This document shows, piece after piece, positions 52,716 through 62,524 of a stretch of DNA of 64,000 bases. A model generated the notes under the pieces. That model ran no database searches and had not been told where the DNA came from. It worked only from the letters and a program-made list of their open reading frames with translations. This DNA is from Sphingopyxis sp. GTDB lineage: Bacteria; Pseudomonadota; Alphaproteobacteria; Sphingomonadales; Sphingomonadaceae. A program made the translations under genes and the position numbers. The stretch is taken from positions 496,001 to 560,000 of the forward strand of contig NZ_JADIZJ010000001.1 of the NCBI RefSeq assembly GCF_016704835.1, in the 5' to 3' direction. Numbering within the stretch: position 1 is the first letter of the stretch; every line of letters starts with the position of its first letter.

Positions 52716-54454
52716 TATTCGGCCGCCATCGCCATTTCGACGCGCTGCGGGCCGCGGATCACCCCGCCGGGGGTCGGCCCCTGCATGGCGCCATCGCGGA
52801 AGGTGACGTCGCCGGACTTGATCGTCGCGACATAGCCGTCGGCCTTTTGCAGCAGGCGCTTGCCGCCCGCGGGCAGATCGAACGCCAGCCACGGCTTGCC
52901 GAGCTTGATCGCGTCCATGTCGATGACGTTGAGATCGGCGAGATAGCCGGGCGCGAGTATGCCGCGATCCTCAAGCCCGTAAAGCAGCGCAGTATCGCGG
53001 CACTGGCGCTTGACCGCATGTTCGAGCGCGATGCGTTTGCCCGCCCGGTCGCGCACCCAATGCTGGAGCATGAATGTCGGCGAGGCTGCGTCGCAGATCG
53101 TTCCGCAATGCGCGCCGCCGTCGGACAGGCTGTTCACCGTGTCGTCGGCATGCTGCAAATCCTCAAGGAAATTGAGGTTGCCATCGCGGTAGTTGAGGAT
53201 CGGGAAATAGATGAAGCCCTTGCCCTCGTCCTTCATCAGCAGGTCATAGGCATACTCGGAAGAGCTGACCCCGGCGGCGGTGGCGCGCGCCATGATGCTT
53301 TCGTCCATCTTGGGTTCGTAGTTGAAGTCGGGGTCCATCTCGAACTGCACCGGCCAGCCGAGTGCGACGATTTTCAGGAAATCGATGATATCGCTTTCGG
53401 GCCAGACATTCTCTTCTGCGATCATCCGTGCCTTGAACGCCGGGTCTTTCAGCTTCGCGAGCTGCTCAGCCCACTGCAGGTCAATGATCTCGTTCCAGGC
53501 CGGTTTGAAGCGGAACGGATGCACCGTGCCCTGCCACGCCATGATAATGCCGTTGCCGCGCAGCGCGATCTGCGCGACGATGTTGGCACCGGTCGCGTTC
53601 TGGCGCCGCATTTCCTCGATCTGCTCTTCGAGCGGCAATTCCTTGGCAATCGACTGGAGCGCGGCGAAGGTCACCGGCAGCCCGGTTTCGCGGCTGAGGT
53701 CGCCCATCCACTGAAACTCGTTCCACTCGCGTTTCAGGTCGCTCGCCATTTCGAACACGCCGTAACCGACGCGCCCCATCGCGCGGCCGATCGCGATCAG
53801 CTCCTCGGCGGTCGCAGTGGTGCCGGGGACGAGTTCGCCGTCGATCGATTTGTGGAGCACGGTGCGGCTGGTCGAGAAACCGAGCGCACCGGCGCGGATA
53901 CCCTCCTCGACGATCCGCGACATCTCCGCAATATCGGCGTCGGTCGGGATCGCGCCGGGCTTCTCGCGGTCGCCGAGCACATAGGCGCGCACCGCGCCGT
54001 GCGGGACGTGGCAGGCGACGTCGACGGTGCGCGGCAGTTTTTCGAGCGCGTCCATATATTCGGGGAAGGTCTCCCAGTCCCAGCTCATACCCTCGGCGAG
54101 CGCCGTGCCCGGGATGTCCTCGACCCCCTCCATCAGCGAGATCAGCCATTCGTGGCGGTCGGGCTTGGCAGGGGCAAAGCCGACCCCGCAATTGCCCATG
54201 ACGACGGTGGTCACGCCGTGCCAGCTCGATGGCGCCATTTCGGCGTCCCATGTCGCCTGGCCGTCATAATGGGTGTGGACGTCGACGAAGCCGGGGGTGA
54301 CGATCTTGCCGCTGGCGTCGATTTCGTCGCGCCCCGCGCCGAGGTTTTCACCCACCGCGACGATCCGGTCGCCGTCGATCGCGACGTCGGCGACAAAGGG
54401 CGCGCCGCCCGAACCATCGACGACGGTGCCGCCGCGAATCACCAGATCAAACAT
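52715..54454 (-). CDS. N-acyl-D-amino-acid deacylase (amidohydrolase superfamily)
   Basis: The 579-residue protein is a D-aminoacylase-type amidohydrolase. The first metal-binding motif is [13 protein letters not shown] (about 58-70) and the second strand is [17 protein letters not shown]. Other family segments are [19 protein letters not shown] and [18 protein letters not shown], with the catalytic Asp, and [15 protein letters not shown] near the end. Such enzymes release D-amino acids from N-acyl forms, with zinc. The next gene (52715) is coupled. Confidence 0.9.
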   Translation of the reverse strand: MFDLVIRGGTVVDGSGGAPFVADVAIDGDRIVAVGENLGAGRDEIDASGKIVTPGFVDVHTHYDGQATWDAEMAPSSWHGVTTVVMGNCGVGFAPAKPDRHEWLISLMEGVEDIPGTALAEGMSWDWETFPEYMDALEKLPRTVDVACHVPHGAVRAYVLGDREKPGAIPTDADIAEMSRIVEEGIRAGALGFSTSRTVLHKSIDGELVPGTTATAEELIAIGRAMGRVGYGVFEMASDLKREWNEFQWMGDLSRETGLPVTFAALQSIAKELPLEEQIEEMRRQNATGANIVAQIALRGNGIIMAWQGTVHPFRFKPAWNEIIDLQWAEQLAKLKDPAFKARMIAEENVWPESDIIDFLKIVALGWPVQFEMDPDFNYEPKMDESIMARATAAGVSSSEYAYDLLMKDEGKGFIYFPILNYRDGNLNFLEDLQHADDTVNSLSDGGAHCGTICDAASPTFMLQHWVRDRAGKRIALEHAVKRQCRDTALLYGLEDRGILAPGYLADLNVIDMDAIKLGKPWLAFDLPAGGKRLLQKADGYVATIKSGDVTFRDGAMQGPTPGGVIRGPQRVEMAMAAE

Positions 54455-54578
54455 CCCGACTCTCCTGATTTTTTAGTTTCACGAAGAAACCTATCATCAA
54501 ATTCGCGATATGCAAATAAACGGGCGAAGGGGACGCGATGCTGTTATACTGGCGCGATACACCACGGGAGTCGATGCC

Positions 54579-55328
54579 ATGATCCGTCCGCTTACCCTCG
54601 CGCTGCTGCTCGCCCTGTCGGCGACCCCGCTGACCGCCAAAGAAGCCGCTGCGACCGACTATGCCGCCGCGCTCGCCGATCCGGCGCGCCCCGCCGCCGA
54701 CCGCGAGCGTGACGCGGCGCGCAAACCCGCCGAGCTGCTGGCCTTCGCGCAGATCGCACCCGGCGAACAGGTCGGCGATTTCGTCATGGGAGGCGGCTAT
54801 GTCACCCGCCTGCTCGCCGCCGCCGTCGGCCCCGCGGGTAAGGTCCACGCCTTCCAGCCTGCCGAGTTCATCGCATTCAAGGCGCAATATGGCACCGATC
54901 AGGCCGCGGTCGACGCCGCCTATGCCAATGTCGAAGCCGTTGCCGGTCCGTTCGCCGCGCCCGCCTTTGCCCGACCGCTCGACACGATCATCACGGTGCA
55001 GAATTTCCACGACCTCTATCTGAAGCCCTTTCCCGAAGGCACCGGCGAAAAGGCGAGCGCCGCGCTGTTCGCGGCGCTGAAACCCGGCGGCGCGCTGATC
55101 GTCGTCGACCACAGCGCCGCCGACGGGACGGGGACGACGCTGGCCGACAGCCTGCACCGCATCGACAAGGCGGCGGTGGTCGCGGCGCTGACCAAGGCCG
55201 GGTTCAAGCTGGAGGCCGAGAGCGACCTCTACCGGCGCGCCGATGACCAGCGGACAACGAACGTCTTCGACCCTGCGATCCGCGGCAAGACCGACCAGTT
55301 TACCCTGCGCTTCCGCAAACCGAGTTAG
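54579..55328 (+). CDS. Secreted class I methyltransferase-like protein
   Basis: The 249-residue protein has a signal peptide (MIRPLTLALLLALSATPLTA). The mature domain resembles a methyltransferase: GEQVGDFVMGGGYVTRLLAA occupies the AdoMet motif I position, but the usual DxGxGxG is changed to DFVMGGGY; LKPGGALIVVDHSA is the post-IV motif. Periplasmic methyltransferase-fold proteins of this sort occur in many alphaproteobacteria and the role is unknown. GGGAG precedes the ATG at 54579. The next gene starts 7 bp after its stop, so they form an operon. Confidence 0.8.
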   Translation: MIRPLTLALLLALSATPLTAKEAAATDYAAALADPARPAADRERDAARKPAELLAFAQIAPGEQVGDFVMGGGYVTRLLAAAVGPAGKVHAFQPAEFIAFKAQYGTDQAAVDAAYANVEAVAGPFAAPAFARPLDTIITVQNFHDLYLKPFPEGTGEKASAALFAALKPGGALIVVDHSAADGTGTTLADSLHRIDKAAVVAALTKAGFKLEAESDLYRRADDQRTTNVFDPAIRGKTDQFTLRFRKPS

Positions 55329-55335
55329 GACCAGC

Positions 55336-55641
55336 ATGGCCGACGATGATTATGTCTATGACGAAGCGAGCGGCGAATGGCTGTCAGCGGGCGACATCGC
55401 GGCGCGCGATGCCGCCGCTGCCGCCGGACCCGAAGTCCGCGACGCGGTCGGCAATCTGCTCGCCGATGGCGACTCGGTCGTGCTGGTGAAGGATCTGACC
55501 GTCAAGGGCGCGGGGCAGACATTGAAGGTCGGCACCGTGATCAAGTCGATCCGCCTGACCGGAGACACGCAGGAAATCGATTGTCGACACGAGGGGATCA
55601 AGGGGCTGGTGCTGCGCGCGGAGTTTGTGCGCAAGCGCTGA
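55336..55641 (+). CDS. PhnA/YjdM-type small protein without zinc ribbon
   Basis: The 101-residue protein keeps the C-terminal PhnA/YjdM domain: AVGNLLADGDSVVLVKDLTV, KGAGQTLKVGTVIKSIRLTG and GIKGLVLRAEFVRKR. The N-terminal zinc-ribbon cysteines of longer family members are missing, and the protein begins with an acidic stretch. Function is uncertain; despite the name, PhnA/YjdM is not part of C-P lyase. AGGA precedes the ATG. It is the second gene after the secreted methyltransferase. Confidence 0.85.
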   Translation: MADDDYVYDEASGEWLSAGDIAARDAAAAAGPEVRDAVGNLLADGDSVVLVKDLTVKGAGQTLKVGTVIKSIRLTGDTQEIDCRHEGIKGLVLRAEFVRKR

Positions 55642-55664
55642 GCGCCTACGTCCCTTCCCCCTTG

Positions 55665-55835
55665 ATGGGGGAAGGATATGTAGCCCCTTATCGCGCAGCG
55701 ATTAGGCGAAGTTGGATGGGGGTGAGGCGCGTCCTTGCACTGCTGCTTGAGGCCGGAACGGCACCCCCGTCGCTGCGACTGGGAAGCAAGCTTCCAAGTC
55801 TCGCTGCCTCCCCCTCCAGGGGGAGGGAACATAGT
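55665..55835. repeat. Intergenic repeat block with CCCCC/GGGGG hairpins
   Basis: The 205-bp space between two convergent genes contains the hairpins CCCTTCCCCCTTGATGGGGG/AAGG, TATCGCGCAGCGATTA, GGAAGCAAGCTTCC and CCTCCCCCTCCAGGGGGAGG. They share words with the block at 23229-23366. No gene is visible. Confidence 0.6.
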
Positions 55836-55846
55836 CCGCTTTCAAC

Positions 55847-57136
55847 TTACCCCAGCGTTCCCTTGCGCGGCCCCAGATAGCCGAACAGATATGCCCCGAC
55901 CTTCCTCATCTGAATCTCCTCCGCCCCCTCGGTGATCCGGTAGCGGCGGTGGTGGCGATAGATATGCTCGAAGGGCTTGTGCCGCGAGTAACCGAGGCCG
56001 CCATGCACCTGCATCGCACGGTCGGCGGCTTCGCAGCACAGCCGGTTCGCCCAGTAATTGCACATGCTGACCTTGTCCGACAGCGTGTGCTCGATCTCCT
56101 TGTGCGGGGCGTTGTCCATGTCCCACGCGGTCTTGCGGATCAGCAGGCGCAGCATTTCGGCCTGCGTCGCCAGCTCGACGAGCGGGAACTGGATCGCCTG
56201 ATTGCGGGCGAGCGCCTCGCCGAATGGCTTGCGCGTCCGCGCATATTTGACGCTTTCCTCGATACAGAACACCGCGGCGCCCAGCGACGACGCCGCCTGC
56301 CGGATACGGTTCTGGTGGACGAAGCTCTGGGCGATCGACAGCCCGCCGCCGACCGGGCCGAGGCGCGCACTATCTGGCACCCACACATTGTCGAAGGTCA
56401 TGCGCGGATGGTCGGTCGGCATGTTGAAGGTCCACATATATTCGTCGACGGTCATCCCCGGCGTGCCAGTGGGGACGAGCAGGCAGGTGATCCCCTTCGC
56501 ATCGCCATCCTTGCCATCGGTGCGGCAAAAGGTCGCGCAGTGGGTCGCGACATGCATGCCGGTGATCCACATCTTGCGCCCGTCGATCCGCCAGCCCTCG
56601 ACTCCATCGCGCGTCTCGCGCACCCCGCGCGTTTCCATATGCGTCGCGTCGCTGCCATGATCGGGTTCGGTGAGGCCGAACGCGGTGCGCCGCTTGCCCT
56701 CGAACCCGCCGATGATGAACTCCTGCTTCTGTTCGTCGCTCGTCGCAAATTGTTCGAACATCTCAACGAACGGGAAATTGCCGACGATGCTATGCTCGTT
56801 CTGCAGATCGTTGTGGAGGCCCAGCCCTTTGGCCGCAAAATGCTCGCGGATTACCGCCATCGCGAGGTTCGACCCGTCATTGCCGCCATATTTTTTCGGC
56901 GCCGAGAAGCGCCAGTGCCCCGCGGCGTCGGCCTTGCGCGTCGCCGCTTTGAGCAACTGCTCCCAGTCGCGGCGCGGGAGCCCCTGATTGTCCCAGTCGG
57001 TGCGCGCATGTTCGCGGCGATGGTCGAAGAAGCGGATATTGTCGTCGGCGTCCTCCAGCGGCTTGATCTCGGCCGCGATGAAGGCATCGAGTTCGTCCAG
57101 ATAGGCCTGCAACTCGGCGGGCATCGCAAAATCCAT
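55847..57136 (-). CDS. Acyl-CoA dehydrogenase
   Basis: This flavoenzyme makes the alpha,beta-double bond of acyl-CoA and passes electrons to ETF. The 429-residue protein shows the ACAD pattern: FAMPAELQAYLDELDAF, then FGLTEPDHGSDATHMET at the flavin site, SLGAAVFCIEESVKYARTRK, and the C-terminal AMQVHGGLGYSRHKPFEHIY followed by RITEGAEEIQM. I chose the ATG at 57136; upstream codons overlap the kinase gene. It follows the APH-type kinase by 19 bp on the same strand. Its C-terminal arrangement is that of long- or branched-chain ACADs, but the chain specificity is not readable. Confidence 0.92.
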   Translation of the reverse strand: MDFAMPAELQAYLDELDAFIAAEIKPLEDADDNIRFFDHRREHARTDWDNQGLPRRDWEQLLKAATRKADAAGHWRFSAPKKYGGNDGSNLAMAVIREHFAAKGLGLHNDLQNEHSIVGNFPFVEMFEQFATSDEQKQEFIIGGFEGKRRTAFGLTEPDHGSDATHMETRGVRETRDGVEGWRIDGRKMWITGMHVATHCATFCRTDGKDGDAKGITCLLVPTGTPGMTVDEYMWTFNMPTDHPRMTFDNVWVPDSARLGPVGGGLSIAQSFVHQNRIRQAASSLGAAVFCIEESVKYARTRKPFGEALARNQAIQFPLVELATQAEMLRLLIRKTAWDMDNAPHKEIEHTLSDKVSMCNYWANRLCCEAADRAMQVHGGLGYSRHKPFEHIYRHHRRYRITEGAEEIQMRKVGAYLFGYLGPRKGTLG

Positions 57137-57155
57137 GTCTCTCTCCCTTGTCCTG

Positions 57156-58487
57156 TTATCCGCGCCAGTCGGCGCGCGCCGCGCAAAACGCAGCATATTT
57201 GGGGCTGTCGACCGCGCATTTATCGAGCACCGCGCGGCGCAGTTTCGCGAGCAGGCCGGGTTCGGCGAGGGTGGTCGCGCCGCTGAGCAAGGCGGTCGCC
57301 AGCGCCTTGTCCTCCGCGCGCACCCCGGCATCCAGATCGCGCATCACGATCCCGAGCGCATTCATCGCCACCGCGACCTGAAACTTCGCATGGCCCTCGG
57401 CGTTGGGCTTGATCTCCTCGGCCAGCCAGTCGCGCACCGCCTGCACCACCTCGCGGTTGGTCGGCTCGCCCGTCGGTGCCGAAACAGCCGGTGACAATGA
57501 CGGCAGCGCGCGGTCGCACTCGGCCGCTGGCGCTTCGGCCTCCAGCAACAACAGCAGGTCAAGTTCCTGTTCGGCGGTGCGCCGCCCAACGACGACGCGT
57601 TCGACTGTCGGATCGGCGCCGCTGCGCCACGCCTGCCCCATCTGCAAACAGCCGAGCGCCCACCACAGGGTGCGATACACCAGCCAGAAGTGGAAGCGCT
57701 CGCGGTCGACCGCGCCCCCGCCCGCGGCCTCATAAGCGGCGAAATAATCATCGAGGCTACCCACCCCAAACGCCGACTGGTCGATTCGCCCGAACCGCCA
57801 CACCGTCATGCAACCGAACGCCAGATCCTCATGCGCGTCACCGCGGTGCGCGAGCTCCCAGTCGAGCACGACGGCGAGACCGTCCGCATCGACCATGATG
57901 TTGCCCATGCGGTAGTCGCCATGGACGAGTACGGGGTCGGCGGGCGGCGGCAGATGATCCTCGCACCATTTGATTGCGAGCGCGATCACCGGCCGATCGC
58001 CGCCATAATCGAAAAAGCGCGCCTTCAGCTCGGCGAGCGCGGCGGCGGTGTCCATCAGCGGGATGGCGGCCGGGATCGTCGCCGCCGGAATGGCATGGAT
58101 GCGCGCCAGCTCGCGACCCAGATCGGTCAGCAGCGACGGCGGCGGATCGGCCAAAATCTTCGCGGGGTTCACTTCGGCGATGACCCGCCGCATCACATAG
58201 CCGGTGCCCATGCCATCGCTATCCGTCAGCACTCCGACGACCTCGGGCGCCTTCACCCCCGCGTCATGCGCCGCGATCACCAGCGCCGCTTCGTCGGCAT
58301 GGCCATAGGGCCGCCCCGCCATATAATCCGCTGACGGCGCACGCCGCAGCACATAAGCGCCGCCCACCCAGTCGAACGCCCAGCTTTCCATATTGGCGCC
58401 GCCCGACAAGCGGATCAGGCCCGACACGCCTCCAGGACCGACGGTCCGCACCATGAAAGCGGATAGCAAAGGGCGCAGATCGATCAT
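57156..58487 (-). CDS. APH-family kinase paired with an acyl-CoA dehydrogenase
   Basis: The 443-residue protein has an aminoglycoside-phosphotransferase-type kinase fold: the catalytic loop VLVHGDYRMGNIMVD with the Asp base, then VLDWELAHRGDAHEDLAF with the DxD-like metal site. Family members paired with, or fused to, acyl-CoA dehydrogenases (for example mammalian ACAD10/11) act on 4-hydroxyacyl-CoA. The last 90 residues (VVQAVRDWLAEEIKPNAEGH onward) form an additional helical domain. I chose the ATG at 58487 (MIDLRPLLSAFMV); the codons upstream are unlike the rest. It is the first gene of a two-gene unit with the acyl-CoA dehydrogenase. Confidence 0.88.
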   Translation of the reverse strand: MIDLRPLLSAFMVRTVGPGGVSGLIRLSGGANMESWAFDWVGGAYVLRRAPSADYMAGRPYGHADEAALVIAAHDAGVKAPEVVGVLTDSDGMGTGYVMRRVIAEVNPAKILADPPPSLLTDLGRELARIHAIPAATIPAAIPLMDTAAALAELKARFFDYGGDRPVIALAIKWCEDHLPPPADPVLVHGDYRMGNIMVDADGLAVVLDWELAHRGDAHEDLAFGCMTVWRFGRIDQSAFGVGSLDDYFAAYEAAGGGAVDRERFHFWLVYRTLWWALGCLQMGQAWRSGADPTVERVVVGRRTAEQELDLLLLLEAEAPAAECDRALPSLSPAVSAPTGEPTNREVVQAVRDWLAEEIKPNAEGHAKFQVAVAMNALGIVMRDLDAGVRAEDKALATALLSGATTLAEPGLLAKLRRAVLDKCAVDSPKYAAFCAARADWRG

Positions 58488-58559
58488 CGCGCCAATGGTG
58501 CGGGCTACGGACCGCGAGCGCAAGCCGGCAATCGCGTCAGGATGGCGCGCTTGGCGGCA

Positions 58560-59441
58560 TCAAGGAACCATGAAACGCGCCAGGTTCAAATAATAGGACG
58601 CAACCGGCCGCCCGTTCTCATCGAGTGCAGGCTCGAATTCGGCGCGGCGCATCAGGGCTTTGCAAACGGCCGCGTCGAATCCCTCAGGATTGGTCGACTG
58701 CTGAATATGACAGGATTTGGGGCGCCCATCCTCGCCGATGACGAGCCGGAACTGGACCAGACCTGGCTGATATTTGCGGATCATATCGGGCGGATAGTCG
58801 TTGGGCCTGAGCCAGGTCGCGGGTGAGCTCATCGGTTTGGCCGGCCGCGACAATTTTCGATTCTGCTCGGCATCGACGCCCCAGGATGCGAGCAACTGAT
58901 CGGTGCAGGTGCGCAGCGCGGTGAAGGCGCCCTTCATCGACCCCGTTCGCAACCGCACCGGTTTGCGCAGTGGCCGTCCGATGCCGATCTCGGTGACCGA
59001 TGCCTCGTCGTTTTCGGCAATGATGGCCGGGGCCGGAATAACCCCCGCGGCACTCGCGGGCGCCGGCCGCAGGTAAACACCCGAGCGGAAGATCCAGGCG
59101 GGCTGACCCTCGCCAAAATCGCCCATGTAAAAGTCGAGCTTCTGTTCGGGCAGGTCGGGGCCGAAACGGATCGTCGCCGTGCCATCGGCCGCGCTCCGCT
59201 TCATCGGCGGACCGACCAGATTGAGGCGAAAGACGCTACTTGGCGCAAAACGGTCGATCAGCAACGTGATACTTTGATCGCCGGTTCCGAAATTGCGCGC
59301 CAGGCGGCAATAATCATCCGCATAATGCACATTCCACTTCGACGACGGCTCAAGCGTCGTGATTGCGTCTGTGACCGGTGGAGGGGCCGGCTGCAGCGCC
59401 AAAGCCAGCACCGTTAGCGCGCCATTTTGTGCAATCATCAT
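58560..59441 (-). CDS. Periplasmic protein with a TonB-like C-terminal domain
   Basis: The 293-residue protein starts with a weak signal peptide (MMIAQNGALTVLALALQPAP). The C-terminal 85 residues match the TonB C-terminal fold: GLVQFRLVIGEDGRPKSCHI, then GFDAAVCKALMRRAEFEPAL. Two cysteines, in SCHIQ and AAVCK, may pair. It has no membrane anchor and no Pro-rich linker, so it cannot act as a classic TonB. The N-terminal 200 residues match no family I know. It lies downstream of a hypothetical membrane protein, 62 bp apart. Confidence 0.75.
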   Translation of the reverse strand: MMIAQNGALTVLALALQPAPPPVTDAITTLEPSSKWNVHYADDYCRLARNFGTGDQSITLLIDRFAPSSVFRLNLVGPPMKRSAADGTATIRFGPDLPEQKLDFYMGDFGEGQPAWIFRSGVYLRPAPASAAGVIPAPAIIAENDEASVTEIGIGRPLRKPVRLRTGSMKGAFTALRTCTDQLLASWGVDAEQNRKLSRPAKPMSSPATWLRPNDYPPDMIRKYQPGLVQFRLVIGEDGRPKSCHIQQSTNPEGFDAAVCKALMRRAEFEPALDENGRPVASYYLNLARFMVP

Positions 59442-59503
59442 AAGGACATCCTATCGGCCGACATTGCGGGTCGCAAGTGGGTGACAATCCCGTGCGGTCG
59501 TTT

Positions 59504-60148
59504 TCAGCGCAGGCGCTTGATCCGCCGGTCATACCATTTTGCGGCAAAATGCAGTCCCCACGCCAGCGGGATCGCGGCGAACACCCAGCGCCAGTCGGCA
59601 CGCTCAATCAACCCTTGGTCGAGATGCGAGGCGTAAGCGAACAGGATGAGCGCCGCGACCAGCAGGAGCATGCCCGTCTGGAACCCGTTGTGCCCGCTGC
59701 CCAGCCGCGCCGGATCGATCGGCAAAGGCGCGCGTGCGGCGATCGCCGCTTCGATGCCGTCGCGGCGAGCCCGCCAGCCCGCGACATAGTCCCAGATTTC
59801 GATGCCGATCATGCCAACCTCGACGATGAACGCGCCCAGCCCGATCGCGGGGCCATGGTATCGCTGCGGGATCGCCAGCAGGTCGAGCAGCCAGCCGCCG
59901 CCGAACACGATGATGAGCAGCGCGCCGATCGCCCATGCAGCCTGCACCGGGATCGCCGCGATCATCGCATCGACATGAGCCTCGACCTCGCCGCGCCAGC
60001 GCGCGACCTCGTCGGGCTTCACCCCCCGCGCTCGCCCGTCACGGCAGCGGTACGCCGGACCCATCGCTGTATCGACGAACCAGCGGTCGAAACGCCGCAG
60101 TTCGGTGTCGCGCATCTGCCGCTGCTGATAATCGCTGATCAGGGCCAT
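59504..60148 (-). CDS. Hypothetical membrane protein
   Basis: The 214-residue protein has four likely membrane helices (AAWAIGALLIIVFGGGWLLDLLA, AIGLGAFIVEVGMIGIEIWDY, GMLLLVAALILFAYA and WRWVFAAIPLAWGLHFAAKW). The N-terminal 70 residues are soluble and charged, with YQQRQMRDTELRRFDRWFVD. The C-terminus is basic (DRRIKRLR). No family was recognised. It is upstream of the TonB-like-domain gene and 95 bp from the DUF389 gene. Confidence 0.7.
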   Translation of the reverse strand: MALISDYQQRQMRDTELRRFDRWFVDTAMGPAYRCRDGRARGVKPDEVARWRGEVEAHVDAMIAAIPVQAAWAIGALLIIVFGGGWLLDLLAIPQRYHGPAIGLGAFIVEVGMIGIEIWDYVAGWRARRDGIEAAIAARAPLPIDPARLGSGHNGFQTGMLLLVAALILFAYASHLDQGLIERADWRWVFAAIPLAWGLHFAAKWYDRRIKRLR

Positions 60149-60243
60149 ATTGCCGCCACTAGGACGAAGGGTTTACCGTTCGGATAACGACGCACGACCG
60201 TCGCGAGGGGATGACGGGCACCATGATGCCCGTCAAATGCGCA

Positions 60244-61581
60244 TCATTCGGCAGCGGGGCTCTCCGCCGCGGTCAAGGCGCCATTCTGGATCAGCCATTG
60301 CGGATGATCCGCCTGCACCGATGCCATGATCCGGTCGACCGCGGCGGCGACCTGGTCGCCTTCGGCCTCGCGATCGCGCTGGACGACGACGCGGCGTGCC
60401 TGCGCGTCGATCATCACGCGGTCGCGGCGCACCAGTTCGCCGACCGTCAGCTTTGCGAGGATCGTGCCGCTATCGGCTTCGCGTTGCTCGAGCGTTGCGA
60501 TGCGCTGGTTCAGCCGTTCTTCGAACTGCACCGCGGCGTTGGTCTGCTGGCGCAGCTGGACAATACTGACGCGCACATTGCGGGCGAGCTCGTTGCGGAC
60601 GTTGCTGGCCAGCCGCTGGTTGAGCTGCGAGGCATATTGATCGACCAGCACGACGCCGTCCACGGCGATGTCGTCATTTTCGACGCGCACGGTCAGCGTG
60701 TCGATACGGTCGCCATCGCCCAGCAGGGTGTCAAGTTCGGACTGTACCGTGGTGCGCGCCCGCAGCTCGCGCGCGATGTTGTTGAGCGACAGCGCGAGCG
60801 GGATCGACAAGATGCCCAGCGTGACGATGATCCCGATCACCTGCATCGCCGTATGCTGCGGCGTCAGCGACGGCCCGAAACGGTTGATCCGCGCGATGCC
60901 GGTCGCCGCAAACGCAATCGCCAGCGTGTTGGTTAGGAACAGCAGCGCCGCTCCCAGCGCAAAGTCGAAGCGGCCGGTCGCCAGACCAAAGCCGATCGTC
61001 GACAATGGTGGCACCAGCGCGGTCGCAATCGCGACGCCGACCATTACCCCCGACAGCTTGCGCATGATCGCATACACGCCCGCAATGCCCCCGACGACCG
61101 CGACCCCCAGGTCGAGCAGGGTCGGCTGGGTCCGCGCGCGCAGTTCAGCCGTCACGTCCTGAATCGGCGATATCCAGATGATCAGCATCGCAACAATGAT
61201 CGCGAGCGCCATCCCGGCCGCCATCGTCACCAGCGATCGTTTGATCAAATTGCTTTCGAGCGTCGCCAGCCCGAAGCCGACCCCCATGATCGGGCCAAGC
61301 AGCGGCGACACAAGCATCGCGCCGATCACCACCGCCGCCGAGCTTTGCAGCAGGCCCAGCGTCGCAATCGCCGACGACAGCGTGATCAGCAGCAGGAATT
61401 TCTGATTGAGCCGCGCGTCGCGCGCCACACTCGCCAAAATCAGCGCGCGACCGTGATCGTCTTCTTCGCCATTGTCGTCGTCATCGACTTCGCGGCCGAT
61501 CCCGGGACGCGCCGAGCGGCGACCCCCGGCATTAAACGGGGCGTCGCCAAGGCCGGGGACTCCGGGATGGTTGCCGGCCAC
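60244..61581 (-). CDS. DUF389 family membrane protein
   Basis: The 445-residue inner-membrane protein has the DUF389 core of six or more helices, including [40 protein letters not shown] and [20 protein letters not shown]. The C-terminal 200 residues are soluble and beta/alpha with [20 protein letters not shown]. The TIGR00341/DUF389 family has no proven function. It is preceded by etfA on the same strand, 13 bp away, so it may be in the etf transcript. Confidence 0.88.
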   Translation of the reverse strand: MAGNHPGVPGLGDAPFNAGGRRSARPGIGREVDDDDNGEEDDHGRALILASVARDARLNQKFLLLITLSSAIATLGLLQSSAAVVIGAMLVSPLLGPIMGVGFGLATLESNLIKRSLVTMAAGMALAIIVAMLIIWISPIQDVTAELRARTQPTLLDLGVAVVGGIAGVYAIMRKLSGVMVGVAIATALVPPLSTIGFGLATGRFDFALGAALLFLTNTLAIAFAATGIARINRFGPSLTPQHTAMQVIGIIVTLGILSIPLALSLNNIARELRARTTVQSELDTLLGDGDRIDTLTVRVENDDIAVDGVVLVDQYASQLNQRLASNVRNELARNVRVSIVQLRQQTNAAVQFEERLNQRIATLEQREADSGTILAKLTVGELVRRDRVMIDAQARRVVVQRDREAEGDQVAAAVDRIMASVQADHPQWLIQNGALTAAESPAAE

Positions 61582-61594
61582 CGACAGGACCGTT

Positions 61595-62524
61595 TTAGAT
61601 CTTGCCGGTCAGTTCGGGAACCGCGCTGAACAGGTCGGCGACGAGGCCGAAGTCGGCGACCTGGAAGATCGGGGCGTCTTCGTCCTTGTTGATCGCGACG
61701 ATCGTCTTCGAATCCTTCATCCCCGCGAGATGCTGGATCGCGCCCGAGATGCCGATCGCGAAGTACACCTGCGGCGCGACGATCTTGCCGGTCTGGCCGA
61801 CCTGATAGTCGTTAGGGACATAGCCGGCATCGACCGCGGCGCGGCTGGCGCCTAGCGCGGCGTTCAGCTTGTCGGCGAGCGGAACGATCACTTCCTGATA
61901 TTTCTCGGATGAGCCGAGCGCGCGGCCGCCCGACACGATGATCTTGGCCGAGGTGAGCTCGGGACGCTCCGACTTGGCAATTTCGGCGCCAACGAAGCTT
62001 GAGATACCGGCATCACTGCCAGCGCCAACGGCTTCGACCGTACCCGAACCGCCCGAGGTCGCGGCCTTGTCGAAAGCGGTACCGCGCACGGTCAGGACGA
62101 GCTTGGCGTCCGACGATTCGACCGTAGCAATCGCATTGCCGGCGTAGATCGGGCGGGTGAAGGTCTTGGGACCCTCGACTGACAGGATCTCGCTGATCTG
62201 CATCACATCGAGCAGCGCGGCGACCCGCGGGGCAATATTCTTGCCGGTGGTCGTCGCGGGCGCGAGGAACGCGTCATGGTGGCCCATCAATTCGGCGACG
62301 AGCGGCGCGACATTTTCGGGCAGATTGTGGCCGAAAGCAGCGTTGTCGGCGACATGGACCTTGCCTACGCCGGCGATCTGCGCGGCTTCCTTGGCGACCG
62401 CATCGACACCGCTACCGGCGACGAGCAGATGGACTTCGCCGAGCTTCGATGCGGCGGTGACCACCGCGAGCGTGGCGTCCTTGACGGCCTTGCCGTCATG
62501 TTCGACCCAAACCAGAGTTTTCAT
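61595..62524 (-). CDS. etfA: Electron transfer flavoprotein alpha subunit
   Basis: EtfA binds FAD and, with EtfB, carries electrons from acyl-CoA dehydrogenases to ETF-quinone oxidoreductase. The 309-residue protein has the C-terminal FAD-binding segments [60 protein letters not shown] and [16 protein letters not shown]. It overlaps the etfB stop codon by 4 bp. The window's acyl-CoA dehydrogenase at 55847-57136 is a likely donor. Confidence 0.96.
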   Translation of the reverse strand: MKTLVWVEHDGKAVKDATLAVVTAASKLGEVHLLVAGSGVDAVAKEAAQIAGVGKVHVADNAAFGHNLPENVAPLVAELMGHHDAFLAPATTTGKNIAPRVAALLDVMQISEILSVEGPKTFTRPIYAGNAIATVESSDAKLVLTVRGTAFDKAATSGGSGTVEAVGAGSDAGISSFVGAEIAKSERPELTSAKIIVSGGRALGSSEKYQEVIVPLADKLNAALGASRAAVDAGYVPNDYQVGQTGKIVAPQVYFAIGISGAIQHLAGMKDSKTIVAINKDEDAPIFQVADFGLVADLFSAVPELTGKI

